This document shows positions 1 through 8,009 of a DNA stretch of 64,000 nt, piece by piece (position 1 is the stretch's first letter; each line of letters opens with the position of its first letter). The DNA lies in contig NZ_CP036287.1 of NCBI RefSeq assembly GCF_007748095.1, positions 3,596,001 to 3,660,000 on the forward strand, given 5' to 3'. The notes under the pieces were generated by a model. The model was not told the origin of the DNA and searched no databases. It worked only from the letters and a program-made list of their open reading frames with translations. The stretch is from Engelhardtia mirabilis (GTDB lineage: Bacteria; Planctomycetota; UBA1135; GCA-002686595). A program made the position numbers and the translations under genes.

Positions 1-1
1 C

Positions 2-190
2 CGTGACCCCAACACCTACGAGGCCCTATACGTGGAGCCCCTGCCCTTCCACGCCATGAGCGGCTACCCCTACGGCGCGGACGAGCACTTCCCCGATTCA
101 CCCGCGCACCGCGAGTACCAGCGCACCTGGAACACGCGCCCCGCCAAGCGTTGGATCGAGCCCCTCGCGAGTCCGTCCCTTCGACGCTAG
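2..190 (+). CDS. C-terminal fragment of an unidentified protein
   Basis: An open frame enters from the left edge and stops at TAG 188-190. It encodes about 62 residues rich in aromatic residues and proline, including ALYVEPLPFHAMSGYPYG and ending WIEPLASPSLRR. I do not recognise the family. The start lies outside the window. The next gene reads in the same frame only 15 bases after the stop, so the two could be co-transcribed. Confidence 0.6.
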   Translation, partial: RDPNTYEALYVEPLPFHAMSGYPYGADEHFPDSPAHREYQRTWNTRPAKRWIEPLASPSLRR

Positions 191-205
191 CCCGCTCCCA
201 GAGCC

Positions 206-1222
206 CTGACCACGCACCATCGCATCGCCGTCCTCGCGACGTCGGTCGCGCTCCTCGCCGCCTGCGCCGCGCCCGACCGGCGCTGGTCGGTGCGTGAGGA
301 GAACGACCTATTCTCCAGCGGCGCCGGGCGGGACCGGGCCTACAGCCAGGGGCTCTTGCTCGGCTGGGAGGCTGACCCCGAGGGGAGCCTGGGGCGCGGC
401 GCGGCCGCGGTCCTGTCGCCCTTGGGGTTCCTCGATCCCCTGCCAGACGAGTCCGAGCCGGACGTCGAGCACGAGCGCACCCTGCGCGTGTTCCTGGAGC
501 AGCGCATCTACAACCCGCGCGACCTGGACTCGATGGACTTCGTGCCCGACGAGCGCCCCTACGCCGGGATCCTGCAGCTCGGGGCCACCGCGCGCCACGC
601 GCGCCTGGACCCCGACGCCGCGCGCCGCCGGGACTGGCTCTACGCCTTCGAGCTGGCCCTGGGCGTCACCGGCGACTGGTCCCTGGGCGAGATCGCCCAG
701 CGCGGGGTGCACTACGTCCTTGGCGAGGCCGACGCCGCCGGCTGGCAGTACCAGGTCGAGGAGGAGGTCATCGTCCAGACGGCCTGGGACCTGCGCAATC
801 GGACGCTCTACGGCCGGCTGGGTGCGGCCGAGTTCGACCTCGTGTCCGGTGCCCGCCTGGAGCTGGGCACGGCCTTCACCAACGGCCAGCTCGGCGTCGA
901 GGCGCGCGGTGGCCACAACCTGTCGCGCAACGACCGGCCCTGGCTCGGGCTGACCGACGACTTCGCCATCTGGGTCTCGAGCGGCGTGAACCTGCGCCAT
1001 GCCCTGTACGACATCACGATCGACGGGAGCCTTTGGAACGACGACCCGCAGATCTCCCTGACCCGCGAGGAGAGCATCTGGCAGTGGTGGTTTGGACTGA
1101 CCACCCGCTGGCGCGGCTTCACCCTGGGCTACCGCTTCCTGCGCCAGCAGAAGGAGTACGCGCAGGAGCTGGGCCCCCACGACTGGGGCACGATCGCCCT
1201 GGGCTACCGCTACAGCTTCTGA
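206..1222 (+). CDS. LpxR-like (DUF2219) outer-membrane protein with lipoprotein signal
   Basis: The protein matches the lipid A 3'-O-deacylase LpxR/DUF2219 pattern: an early REENDLFSSG block with YSQG soon after, then DERPYAGILQLG, then GEIAQRGVHY and GWQYQVEEE, and a C-terminal segment ending in YRYSF like an outer-membrane beta-barrel. LpxR family members remove an acyl chain from lipid A; activity here is inferred. The obvious GTG at 290 would remove any export signal. The same frame is open upstream and encodes MTTHHRIAVLATSVALLAAC if a CTG at 206 initiates, giving a lipobox (LAAC). I therefore prefer the CTG start, although no clear Shine-Dalgarno precedes it. About 338 residues. Confidence 0.65.
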   Translation: MTTHHRIAVLATSVALLAACAAPDRRWSVREENDLFSSGAGRDRAYSQGLLLGWEADPEGSLGRGAAAVLSPLGFLDPLPDESEPDVEHERTLRVFLEQRIYNPRDLDSMDFVPDERPYAGILQLGATARHARLDPDAARRRDWLYAFELALGVTGDWSLGEIAQRGVHYVLGEADAAGWQYQVEEEVIVQTAWDLRNRTLYGRLGAAEFDLVSGARLELGTAFTNGQLGVEARGGHNLSRNDRPWLGLTDDFAIWVSSGVNLRHALYDITIDGSLWNDDPQISLTREESIWQWWFGLTTRWRGFTLGYRFLRQQKEYAQELGPHDWGTIALGYRYSF

Positions 1223-1326
1223 GCTCGGGGTCGGCTGCGGAGTTGCAATCTGGACGGCGGGGCTCCCGCTGCGCTCTGGGACGGGATAGTCTCGATCGAG
1301 GTCCCGAATCCCAGACTCTCCCCACC

Positions 1327-2850
1327 ATGACCCCCACCCGCGTCCTCTCCCTGGCCCTGCTCCTGGCGGCCCCCGTCGCCGCCCAGACCTCCGAACTCAG
1401 CCGTGGCGGTGGAGCCATCCCCGGCAGCGCCACCTGGAGCGTCGCCGGCGACCCCGGCCAGATCTACGCCATCGTCGTGGCCCTCGACGAGACGCCGACC
1501 GAGATCCTTCCCGGGGTCTCCTTCGCCATCTCCGACGCGCTGCTCGACCTCACCTTCACCCTGCCCGGCTTCATCGGCCTGCTGGACGGCAGCGGCAACG
1601 CCACGGCGAGCGTGCCCATGGTCGACCCGGGCCTGGCGGGCCTGGTGATCTCGGCCCAGGCGGTGACCGGGCCGACCTTTGGTTCGCCCTCGAACCTGGT
1701 GCGCACGACCCCGGCCGTCTCGGGCACCTTCGCAGCGACGGTCGAGGCCCCGGCCCTGCCGATCCTCGGCGGCGCGATCTCTCAACTGCCGAACGGCGAC
1801 CTGCTCCTGGCCGGCGGCAGCGGCCCGGCGGCCCAGCGCTACACCGACGAGCTCGAGCGCTTCGAGCTGGACGGCCTGACCTTCGGCGTGGGCCTCCTTT
1901 CCCAGGCCACGGCCCTGGCGGACGGACGCGTGCTGTTCAGCGGCGGCCTGGGCCTCGACGGCCAGCCCACCGACGCCTGCGCCGTCTTCGATCCCACCAC
2001 CGGCGACACCACCGAGCTCACCATGGGCTCGCCCCGCGCCGGCCACCAGGCGACGCTCCTCAGCGACGGTCGGGTGTTCCTGACCGGCGGCTTCGGCGAC
2101 GTCTCGATCGACTTCACGGCGATCTTGACCGACCCCCTCTCGGCCCTGTCGGTCTTCAACGGTCTGCTGGCCAGCACCGAGTTCTTCGACCCTGCGTCGC
2201 TGACCTTCGCGGGCGGGCCGAACATGCTCGAGCCCCGCGCCCTGCACACGGCCACGGCCCTGAACAACGGCAGCATCCTGGTCGCGGGCGGCATGACGCT
2301 GATCCCGATCCTCAACATCCCGACCGTCTCGGCCACGGCCTACACCTACAGCACGCTCCTGGGCGTCTTCGGCCTGCCGATCTTCTTCGACGGCCCGCGC
2401 CTGGCCCACTCGGCGATCAAGATGGCCGACGGCAGCGTGATCCTGGTCGGCGGGATCACCCTCGACCTCGAAGCCCTGATCACCTCCGGCGGCGACCTGA
2501 CCCAGATCGCCATCGGCGCCCGCGACGACGTGGTGCGCTACACCAGCGGCCTGTTCAGCGGCGGCTTCTCGACCGTCGGCACCCTCTCGGAGCCCCGCGC
2601 CCTCTCGGGTCTGGCCCTGCTCCCCGACGGCCGCGCCCTGATCGCCGGCGGCTTCCGCGCGACCCTCTCGTCCTCGGCCATCGACCTGGGCGCGGCGTCC
2701 TCCGCGGACCTGTACCAGGTCGGCAGCGGCGTCAGCGTGACCGGCTCCATGGCCGGCGCGCGCACCCAGCCCCTGCTCGCCAACCTGGCGGACGGCACGG
2801 TGCTGGTGGTCGGCGGCGGGCCGAGCGACGCGGAGATCTACCAGCCGTGA
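1327..2850 (+). CDS. secreted Kelch-repeat beta-propeller protein
   Basis: This 507-residue protein starts at ATG 1327 with a signal peptide (MTPTRVLSLALLLAAPVAAQ). The body has repeated Kelch/galactose-oxidase-like blades, seen as recurring hydrophobic-then-GG strands: LLLAGGSG, VLFSGGLG, VFLTGGFG, ILVAGGM, VILVGGI, ALIAGGF and VLVVGGGP. Each is preceded by an L-x-D/N-G-x turn. Such propellers are usually binding scaffolds, and no catalytic residues could be assigned. It probably acts in the periplasm or outside the cell. A strong hairpin follows the stop, so it appears to be a single transcription unit or the last gene of one. Confidence 0.8.
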   Translation: MTPTRVLSLALLLAAPVAAQTSELSRGGGAIPGSATWSVAGDPGQIYAIVVALDETPTEILPGVSFAISDALLDLTFTLPGFIGLLDGSGNATASVPMVDPGLAGLVISAQAVTGPTFGSPSNLVRTTPAVSGTFAATVEAPALPILGGAISQLPNGDLLLAGGSGPAAQRYTDELERFELDGLTFGVGLLSQATALADGRVLFSGGLGLDGQPTDACAVFDPTTGDTTELTMGSPRAGHQATLLSDGRVFLTGGFGDVSIDFTAILTDPLSALSVFNGLLASTEFFDPASLTFAGGPNMLEPRALHTATALNNGSILVAGGMTLIPILNIPTVSATAYTYSTLLGVFGLPIFFDGPRLAHSAIKMADGSVILVGGITLDLEALITSGGDLTQIAIGARDDVVRYTSGLFSGGFSTVGTLSEPRALSGLALLPDGRALIAGGFRATLSSSAIDLGAASSADLYQVGSGVSVTGSMAGARTQPLLANLADGTVLVVGGGPSDAEIYQP

Positions 2851-2909
2851 GCTGATTCGAGGCACTTGCTGCCCGAGCGCGTCACAGATGCCCTCGAGAC
2901 GGGCCTTTC

Positions 2910-2943
2910 GCGGGGCGCCGATCGACTTCGATCGGCGCCCCGC
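2910..2943 (+). terminator. Hairpin terminator after the Kelch gene
   Basis: A perfect inverted repeat with 16-bp GC-rich arms (GCGGGGCGCCGATCGA and its complement) separated by CT lies 60 bp after the Kelch stop. There is no clear T-tract on the plus strand. It sits between convergent genes and could serve both. Confidence 0.6.
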
Positions 2944-2999
2944 TGCGTGGGCCCCTGGCGGAGCGGCCGCGCCGCCGCTCGCGCTGAGTCCACTCGGGA

Positions 3000-3605
3000 C
3001 TAGAAGCCGCTCGGGCCGGGCATCAGGCCCTCGATGACCAGCGGAAGCAGGCCGTCCCCCGACAGGTCAACCACGGGGAGAGCCTCCGTCGAAGGCCCTT
3101 GCGCGATGGCCGCCGGCTGCTCGTCGCAGTCGTACCAGTGGCACGACTCACTGACGTACACCGAGACCTTGTGCGGTACCCCGTCCGGACCGATCCGTTC
3201 CTGCTCGCTGACGCAGGTGCGGTTCTCGACGTGCCAGACGATCGGGCTGGGCGCGCAGGGGCCGTCCTCGAACTCGTGGATCAGCTCAGAGCTGATCAGT
3301 TCTCCGTCCGAGGAGATCTCGTACTCGAAGACGTAGGAGTACCCGTCAGCATTCGCCGGCGGGCACCCGGTCAGTTGCTGAGTGGTGGAACACGAACCGG
3401 GCCCGGACGACGGGATCGTGACCTCGTTGACCTTCACGCCACCCACGAGGTCGTAGGAAGAGTCGACAGCGTCGTAGCCGTCGGTCACTGCCGAGACGGA
3501 CACACCAACCGCGCCGAGCGACGGCAGGGCGGTAGAAGCTGCGAGCGCGGCTGACGCCAGTGCGAGACGAAGGGACGCGAGGGGAAGACTGTGAGCTGAG
3601 AGCAT
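3000..3605 (-). CDS. secreted hypothetical protein
   Basis: From ATG 3605 the protein is 201 residues and begins with a signal peptide ending near LPSLGA. An alternative ATG at 3644 adds 13 residues and would bury the signal, so I prefer 3605. The mature part carries several cysteines (SGPGSCSTTQQLTGCPP, GPCAPS, NRTCVSEQE, ESCHWYDCDEQ), which suggests a disulfide-bonded exported protein. The tail EGLMPGPSGF is hydrophobic but not a sorting signal I recognise. Family unknown. Confidence 0.55.
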   Translation of the reverse strand: MLSAHSLPLASLRLALASAALAASTALPSLGAVGVSVSAVTDGYDAVDSSYDLVGGVKVNEVTIPSSGPGSCSTTQQLTGCPPANADGYSYVFEYEISSDGELISSELIHEFEDGPCAPSPIVWHVENRTCVSEQERIGPDGVPHKVSVYVSESCHWYDCDEQPAAIAQGPSTEALPVVDLSGDGLLPLVIEGLMPGPSGF

Positions 3606-3873
3606 GGTCGGAAAGTCGGAGTTGCCGTAGAGAGAATCGGACATGGATTCGACCTGGCGCTCCTGTCACCTGAGCACCGAAGATCAGTCCAGCAACGTCT
3701 GCTCGCGCCCCATTTGGCGTCTCAATTGCGCCAAACTTTCCCGCAGCGTCGCACGAGTGTCTCCAACCCCTCCGACGCGACGCGCGATCGCGCCGGCTGC
3801 CATCATCCACCCGGTGCAGGCCCGTCTCCTTGCCCCATGGTGCGCTCTCTGAGATCCACGAGCCACTGGCTCG

Positions 3874-5100
3874 TCAGCGACCGGCGCCCCGCTTCATGGC
3901 GTCGGTCAACGAGACTTCGACGGTCCCGCTCCAGTAGCGATCGGCGTGCCACTGGGTCTCGATCATCTCGCTCGTGCCACGCAAGCGCAGGCTCCAGCCA
4001 TCGGCACCGGCGCCTCGCCTTGCCAAGGCACCAGGTACGGGTCCGAGCGGGTCCTCCAAGCTTGGCGTGCCGAACCGATCGCGCTCGCTGCTCCAAGCGG
4101 ACTGGCGGGGATGTCGCGGCAAGCGGTTGGTCGCCACGACCTCGCCGTCCTCGAGCAGCTCCGCGACGAGAGCGAGCCCTAGGCCTCGCAGCTCAGGATG
4201 GAGCTCCGTGTCCGGCTCGCACCGGATCCAGGCAAAGGCGTCCGAGTACCCGGGTCCACGTTCAGCGATGCGCAGCGACACCGCCTCGCTGACGGCCGCG
4301 TCGACTTCGGGCGTCGAAACTGGCGTCCAGGCTTCGTCGAGACTCGCAACGACCTCGACCGAGAGGTCGAGCGTGCCTTCCCAGAGCAGCGGGTAGTCCC
4401 AGGCAGCGCAGTCGACCTTCCCGTCGTCCTCGCGATCGGCCCTGGACGCCTGCTCGAGGGCGTCCCCGTTGAAGCCGCCTCTGACCGTGACCTCGCAGGG
4501 GATCTCGTGGCGCCCGAGCGCGAGGTCGCCCAGCTCCTGGTAGGTAGCGTCCTCGAGCCCCCAGAAGTAGCCCGTCCCGCAGATCTCGGGCAGCAGGCTG
4601 CCACAGCGCGGCGCACCCAAGCGACCACCGCGCGGGTCGACGATCACCCGCGCCATGCCGAGCCACTCGGGAGCCGTCATCGAGACGGCGAAGGGCAGAT
4701 CCTGCGGCCAGCGGCGCGGCACACGCAGGACCCCGGTGTCGACGAGCGCATGACGCCACAGCTCGTCCGACATCCGCTCGCCGCCGCGCAGGCGGTCGCG
4801 GACCTCTTCCGTCACCGGGTGCAGCGCCTGCTCGCCCCCGATGGTCCCGCGCTCGATCCAGACCGGCGGCAGGAGGGGGATCAAGTCGGCGAGCGATAGC
4901 TCCGCGAGTCGCTCGGGTGCAGGCGGCGTGGGGTACCAGACCGTGTCGACCGGTGCCTGCGCGGCGCCGGACTCCGCGCCGGCTTTCGGCCCGCAGCCAG
5001 CCAGACCGACCAAGCCGGCGACACCGACCAACTGGACAAGGACCGCCTTCGCCCGAGAGAGGCCGGCCTCGTTCGACGTACCGCGTACTTGATTCGTCAT
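3874..5100 (-). CDS. putative lipoprotein, paralogue of the next gene
   Basis: The 408-residue product has a hydrophobic leader ending in a lipobox (VGLAGC, Cys about residue 36), so it is probably anchored to a membrane. The rest is acidic and not a family I recognise. It is clearly paralogous to the neighbour at 5117-6202: both share a PFAVSM segment, a CG-LLPEICG / CGNLRPMLCG pair, an RHE/RHD-type stretch after LGRH, and the C-terminal pattern RG(T)..W-H-A-R/D-R-Y/HWSG-E/TVE. The genes are 16 bp apart on the same strand, which implies a tandem duplication and co-transcription. Confidence 0.6.
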   Translation of the reverse strand: MTNQVRGTSNEAGLSRAKAVLVQLVGVAGLVGLAGCGPKAGAESGAAQAPVDTVWYPTPPAPERLAELSLADLIPLLPPVWIERGTIGGEQALHPVTEEVRDRLRGGERMSDELWRHALVDTGVLRVPRRWPQDLPFAVSMTAPEWLGMARVIVDPRGGRLGAPRCGSLLPEICGTGYFWGLEDATYQELGDLALGRHEIPCEVTVRGGFNGDALEQASRADREDDGKVDCAAWDYPLLWEGTLDLSVEVVASLDEAWTPVSTPEVDAAVSEAVSLRIAERGPGYSDAFAWIRCEPDTELHPELRGLGLALVAELLEDGEVVATNRLPRHPRQSAWSSERDRFGTPSLEDPLGPVPGALARRGAGADGWSLRLRGTSEMIETQWHADRYWSGTVEVSLTDAMKRGAGR

Positions 5101-5116
5101 CGTGCTCTCTCCCCGA

Positions 5117-6202
5117 TCACTTGGGTCCCGGCTCCATCAGCTCGACCAAGGGAATCTCGAGCTCTCCGCTCCAATGGCGACGGGCGTGCCAGAGGCGCTC
5201 GAGCCCCTCGCCCGTGCCACGCACCCTCACGGACAACAGGTCGCGTGCGTCGACGTTGGTGATGAGCCCAGGATGGACCGCTTCGAGGAAGACCGAGTCT
5301 CCGGGCACGCCGAACGCGTCGAAGCTCCAGTCGGAGTTCATGCCGTAGTCACCCACGGCCAGGCGAGCCGGCTCGCCCACCGGGAAGCCACGCCGCAGCA
5401 CCTGGAGTTCGAGCGAGAGCCCCAGGTCCCGCAGCTGCGGGTGGGCGATGCTGTCCGGCTGCACCCGCAGCTGCGCCCGGGGCTGGGACCAACCCCTGTC
5501 CAAGAACTCCAGCGACAGGGCCGACCGCACCGCTCCGTCGACGTCCGCATCCGCGACGGGCGCGATCGCCCCCGCGAGCGACTCCACCACCTCGACCTCG
5601 ATCGAGAGGGTCCCGCGCCACAGCACCGGCCTCAGGGGAGCCTCGCCCCCGGGCGAGGTCCACCAACTCTCCGGTTCACTCTCCACGAGCACGTCGAACC
5701 CCAGGTCGTGACGACCGAGGGGCAGCACGCCGAGTTCCTGGCACAGCTCTTCGTGCAAGATCGACATGGAGGCGAGTCCGCACAACATGGGGCGCAAGTT
5801 GCCGCAGCTCGCATCGCCCAGCCCCTCCCGCACCGGATCGAGGCTGATCCTGATCTGCTCGCCCACGGGGAGGGCGCGCATCGAGACGGCGAAGGGCCGA
5901 TCCGCGCACCAGCGCGGGTGGTAGCGCAACACCCCCTTCTCGAGCAGCAGACGGCGCCACTGGTCGTCGGGCAGACGATGTTCTCGAGCACGCGCCCAGA
6001 CCTCCTCGGCGACCGGCACGAGCTGCCGCCGGCCGTCCGCGACCGTCGACCAGTCGTCGACCCAGGGGAGCCGGTCGACCAGGCTGGCCGCGTCCAGCTC
6101 GGCGAGGTCTTCGATGACCGGGGCCGGTGCAACTTGCCCCGACGACGCGGGAAACAGTGCGCAAAGGGTCGCGGCGACTACAGAGCAGGGGAAGGTCCAC
6201 AT
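5117..6202 (-). CDS. putative exported protein, paralogue of the downstream lipoprotein
   Basis: From ATG 6202 the protein is 361 residues with a signal peptide (MWTFPCSVVAATLCALFPAS). The open frame continues far upstream, but that extension is antisense to the transporter region and is not credible. It shares segment order with the lipoprotein at 3874-5100 (RPFAVSM, DASCGNLRPMLCG, LGRHDLG, LWHARRHWSGELEIPL). Unlike its partner it has no lipobox, so it may be soluble and periplasmic. Family and function are unknown. It is the first gene of the pair. Confidence 0.6.
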   Translation of the reverse strand: MWTFPCSVVAATLCALFPASSGQVAPAPVIEDLAELDAASLVDRLPWVDDWSTVADGRRQLVPVAEEVWARAREHRLPDDQWRRLLLEKGVLRYHPRWCADRPFAVSMRALPVGEQIRISLDPVREGLGDASCGNLRPMLCGLASMSILHEELCQELGVLPLGRHDLGFDVLVESEPESWWTSPGGEAPLRPVLWRGTLSIEVEVVESLAGAIAPVADADVDGAVRSALSLEFLDRGWSQPRAQLRVQPDSIAHPQLRDLGLSLELQVLRRGFPVGEPARLAVGDYGMNSDWSFDAFGVPGDSVFLEAVHPGLITNVDARDLLSVRVRGTGEGLERLWHARRHWSGELEIPLVELMEPGPK

Positions 6203-6342
6203 GGGTGGGTCCTCTGGTGGGCGAAATCGAGATCGGACCGCGCCGCAAGTGGCGTCGCCCAAGGCCACCATCCTGGGCCTCGCCCCGCGCTCCCACCACC
6301 GCTCTCGACGGCCATTTCTCGCCGGGCGCTTCGCGGGCGCCC

Positions 6343-7272
6343 TCAGCGCCGGCGCGTGACCAGCGCGATGCCCGTGAACATCAGCGCTGCCGCCACGATC
6401 ATCAGCGGGCGGAAGTGCTCGCCGAGCAACACGATCCCCGCCGTGCCCGCGATCAGGGGCTGCACGTAGATGTAGATCGCCGTGACCGACGCCGGCACGC
6501 GCGAGAGGGCGAAGGTGTTGAGCAGGTAGCCCACCACCGTCGGGAAGGTCAGCACCAGGGCCAGTCCCCACCAGGCCACGCGCGTGTCGACCCCGCTCGG
6601 TATCAGGTCCTGACCGAGACCCAGGAACGGCGTGGCCCAGAGCGACATCACGTAGACCCAGGCGATCACCACCAGGGGCCGGTAGCGCGTCAGCAGCCGG
6701 CGCGAGAGCAGCAGGTACCCCGCGTAGCTCAGGCAGTTGCAGGCCATCAGCAGGTTGCCGAACAGGTGCTGGCGCGCGAGGTCGGGCGAGTCGCCGCGCT
6801 GCAAGAGCAGCACGATCGCGCCGCACATGGCCACGGGCACGCCGATGGCACGCTTCCAGTGCATCCGCTCGATGCGGAACGCGATCGCGAGGGCCACGGT
6901 GAAGACCGGGATCAGGGTCATGATCAGCCCCGCGTTGACCACGGTCGAGCGCGACACGCCCTCCAGGGCCAGGAGCTGGTTCATGACCACGCCCAAGAGG
7001 CCGCACACGAACAACAGCGGCAGATCCCCACGCTTCGGAATCGCGCCGCGACCGGCCACGGCGAAGGCCAGGCCCAAGAGCACCGCCGAGCCGACCCCGA
7101 TGCGCCAGACCGCGATCGCACGAGGCTCGAGGCCCTCGAGCGCCAGCTTCACGAAGAAGGGGAACAGCCCGAAGCAGAGCTGAACGGCCACGAGGGCCAG
7201 GTGGCCGGACACGACGCTGGGCTCCGCGAGCGGCGCGGCGACGGCCGACGGCGTCGCCGTGCGGGGTTGCAT
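6343..7272 (-). CDS. EamA/DMT-family transporter
   Basis: From ATG 7272 this is a 309-residue, very hydrophobic protein with about ten transmembrane segments in two EamA repeats. The first repeat runs from HLALVAVQLCFGLFPFFVK, and the second from the segment HLFGNLLMACNCLSYAGYLL. The GVVMNQLLALEGV motif and the final helix LMIVAAALMFTGIALV are typical of drug/metabolite transporters. These export or import small metabolites across the inner membrane; the substrate cannot be read from sequence. It is divergent from the Nudix gene with about 114 bp between them. Confidence 0.85.
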   Translation of the reverse strand: MQPRTATPSAVAAPLAEPSVVSGHLALVAVQLCFGLFPFFVKLALEGLEPRAIAVWRIGVGSAVLLGLAFAVAGRGAIPKRGDLPLLFVCGLLGVVMNQLLALEGVSRSTVVNAGLIMTLIPVFTVALAIAFRIERMHWKRAIGVPVAMCGAIVLLLQRGDSPDLARQHLFGNLLMACNCLSYAGYLLLSRRLLTRYRPLVVIAWVYVMSLWATPFLGLGQDLIPSGVDTRVAWWGLALVLTFPTVVGYLLNTFALSRVPASVTAIYIYVQPLIAGTAGIVLLGEHFRPLMIVAAALMFTGIALVTRRR

Positions 7273-7386
7273 GGCGAAGAGGTTAGGACGGGGACGCCGG
7301 GACGACAGAGTCGAGCCCGGCATAACCTCGCGCCCGGAGCGACTCGCGCCCTGGCTCCGCGGCGGGTCGGCCGCCAGGATGGCGCC

Positions 7387-7968
7387 ATGGACGACACCGA
7401 CGAGCCGCGGGCGTGGACCCATCACGGAACCCGACGCGGACCCGACCTGCGCCTGTTCCAGGTCCGCTTCGACGACCTCGAAAACCCGCGCACCGGCGAG
7501 GTGCTCGAGCGGCTGGTGCTCGAGACCCCCGACTGGGTCAACGTGGTCGCCCTGACCCCCGAGCGCGACGTCGTCCTCGTGCGCCAGTGGCGCTTCGGCA
7601 GCCGCTCGAACACGCTCGAGATCCCCGGCGGCATGGTCGACCCGGGCGAGGAGCACCGGGCGGCGGCCGAGCGCGAGCTGCGCGAGGAGTCCGGCTACAC
7701 CGCGCAGAGCTGGCGCTACCTGGGCTCGGTCCTGCCCAACCCGGCGATCCACGACAACCGGCTCCACATGTGGCTGGCCGAGGGCTGCCGCCCGGGCGGT
7801 CCCCCCGAGCTCGACCCCGGCGAGGACATCCAGGTCCTGACCCTGCCCCTGGCCGAGGTCCTGGAGGCCGCGACCGACGGGCGGATCGAGCACTCCCTGG
7901 TGCTCTGCGCCCTGATGCGCGTGGCGGGGCTGCGCACTCCTGGGACGGGCGCTCCGGGGTCCGTATGA
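7387..7968 (+). CDS. Nudix hydrolase (ADP-ribose pyrophosphatase type)
   Basis: The 193-residue protein has a complete Nudix box at residues 80-103: G-x5-E then RELREESGY, with the two glutamates that bind the metal. The preceding strand VVLVRQWRFGSRSNTLEIPGG is typical of the ADP-ribose/nucleoside-diphosphate-sugar pyrophosphatase subgroup. Substrate specificity is an inference. The start is ATG 7387. It ends 41 bp before the DUF885-type lipoprotein gene, so they may be co-transcribed. Confidence 0.88.
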   Translation: MDDTDEPRAWTHHGTRRGPDLRLFQVRFDDLENPRTGEVLERLVLETPDWVNVVALTPERDVVLVRQWRFGSRSNTLEIPGGMVDPGEEHRAAAERELREESGYTAQSWRYLGSVLPNPAIHDNRLHMWLAEGCRPGGPPELDPGEDIQVLTLPLAEVLEAATDGRIEHSLVLCALMRVAGLRTPGTGAPGSV

Positions 7969-8009
7969 TCCTCCCCTGGCCTATCGGGGCGCGTCCCCCT
8001 GCCAACACG

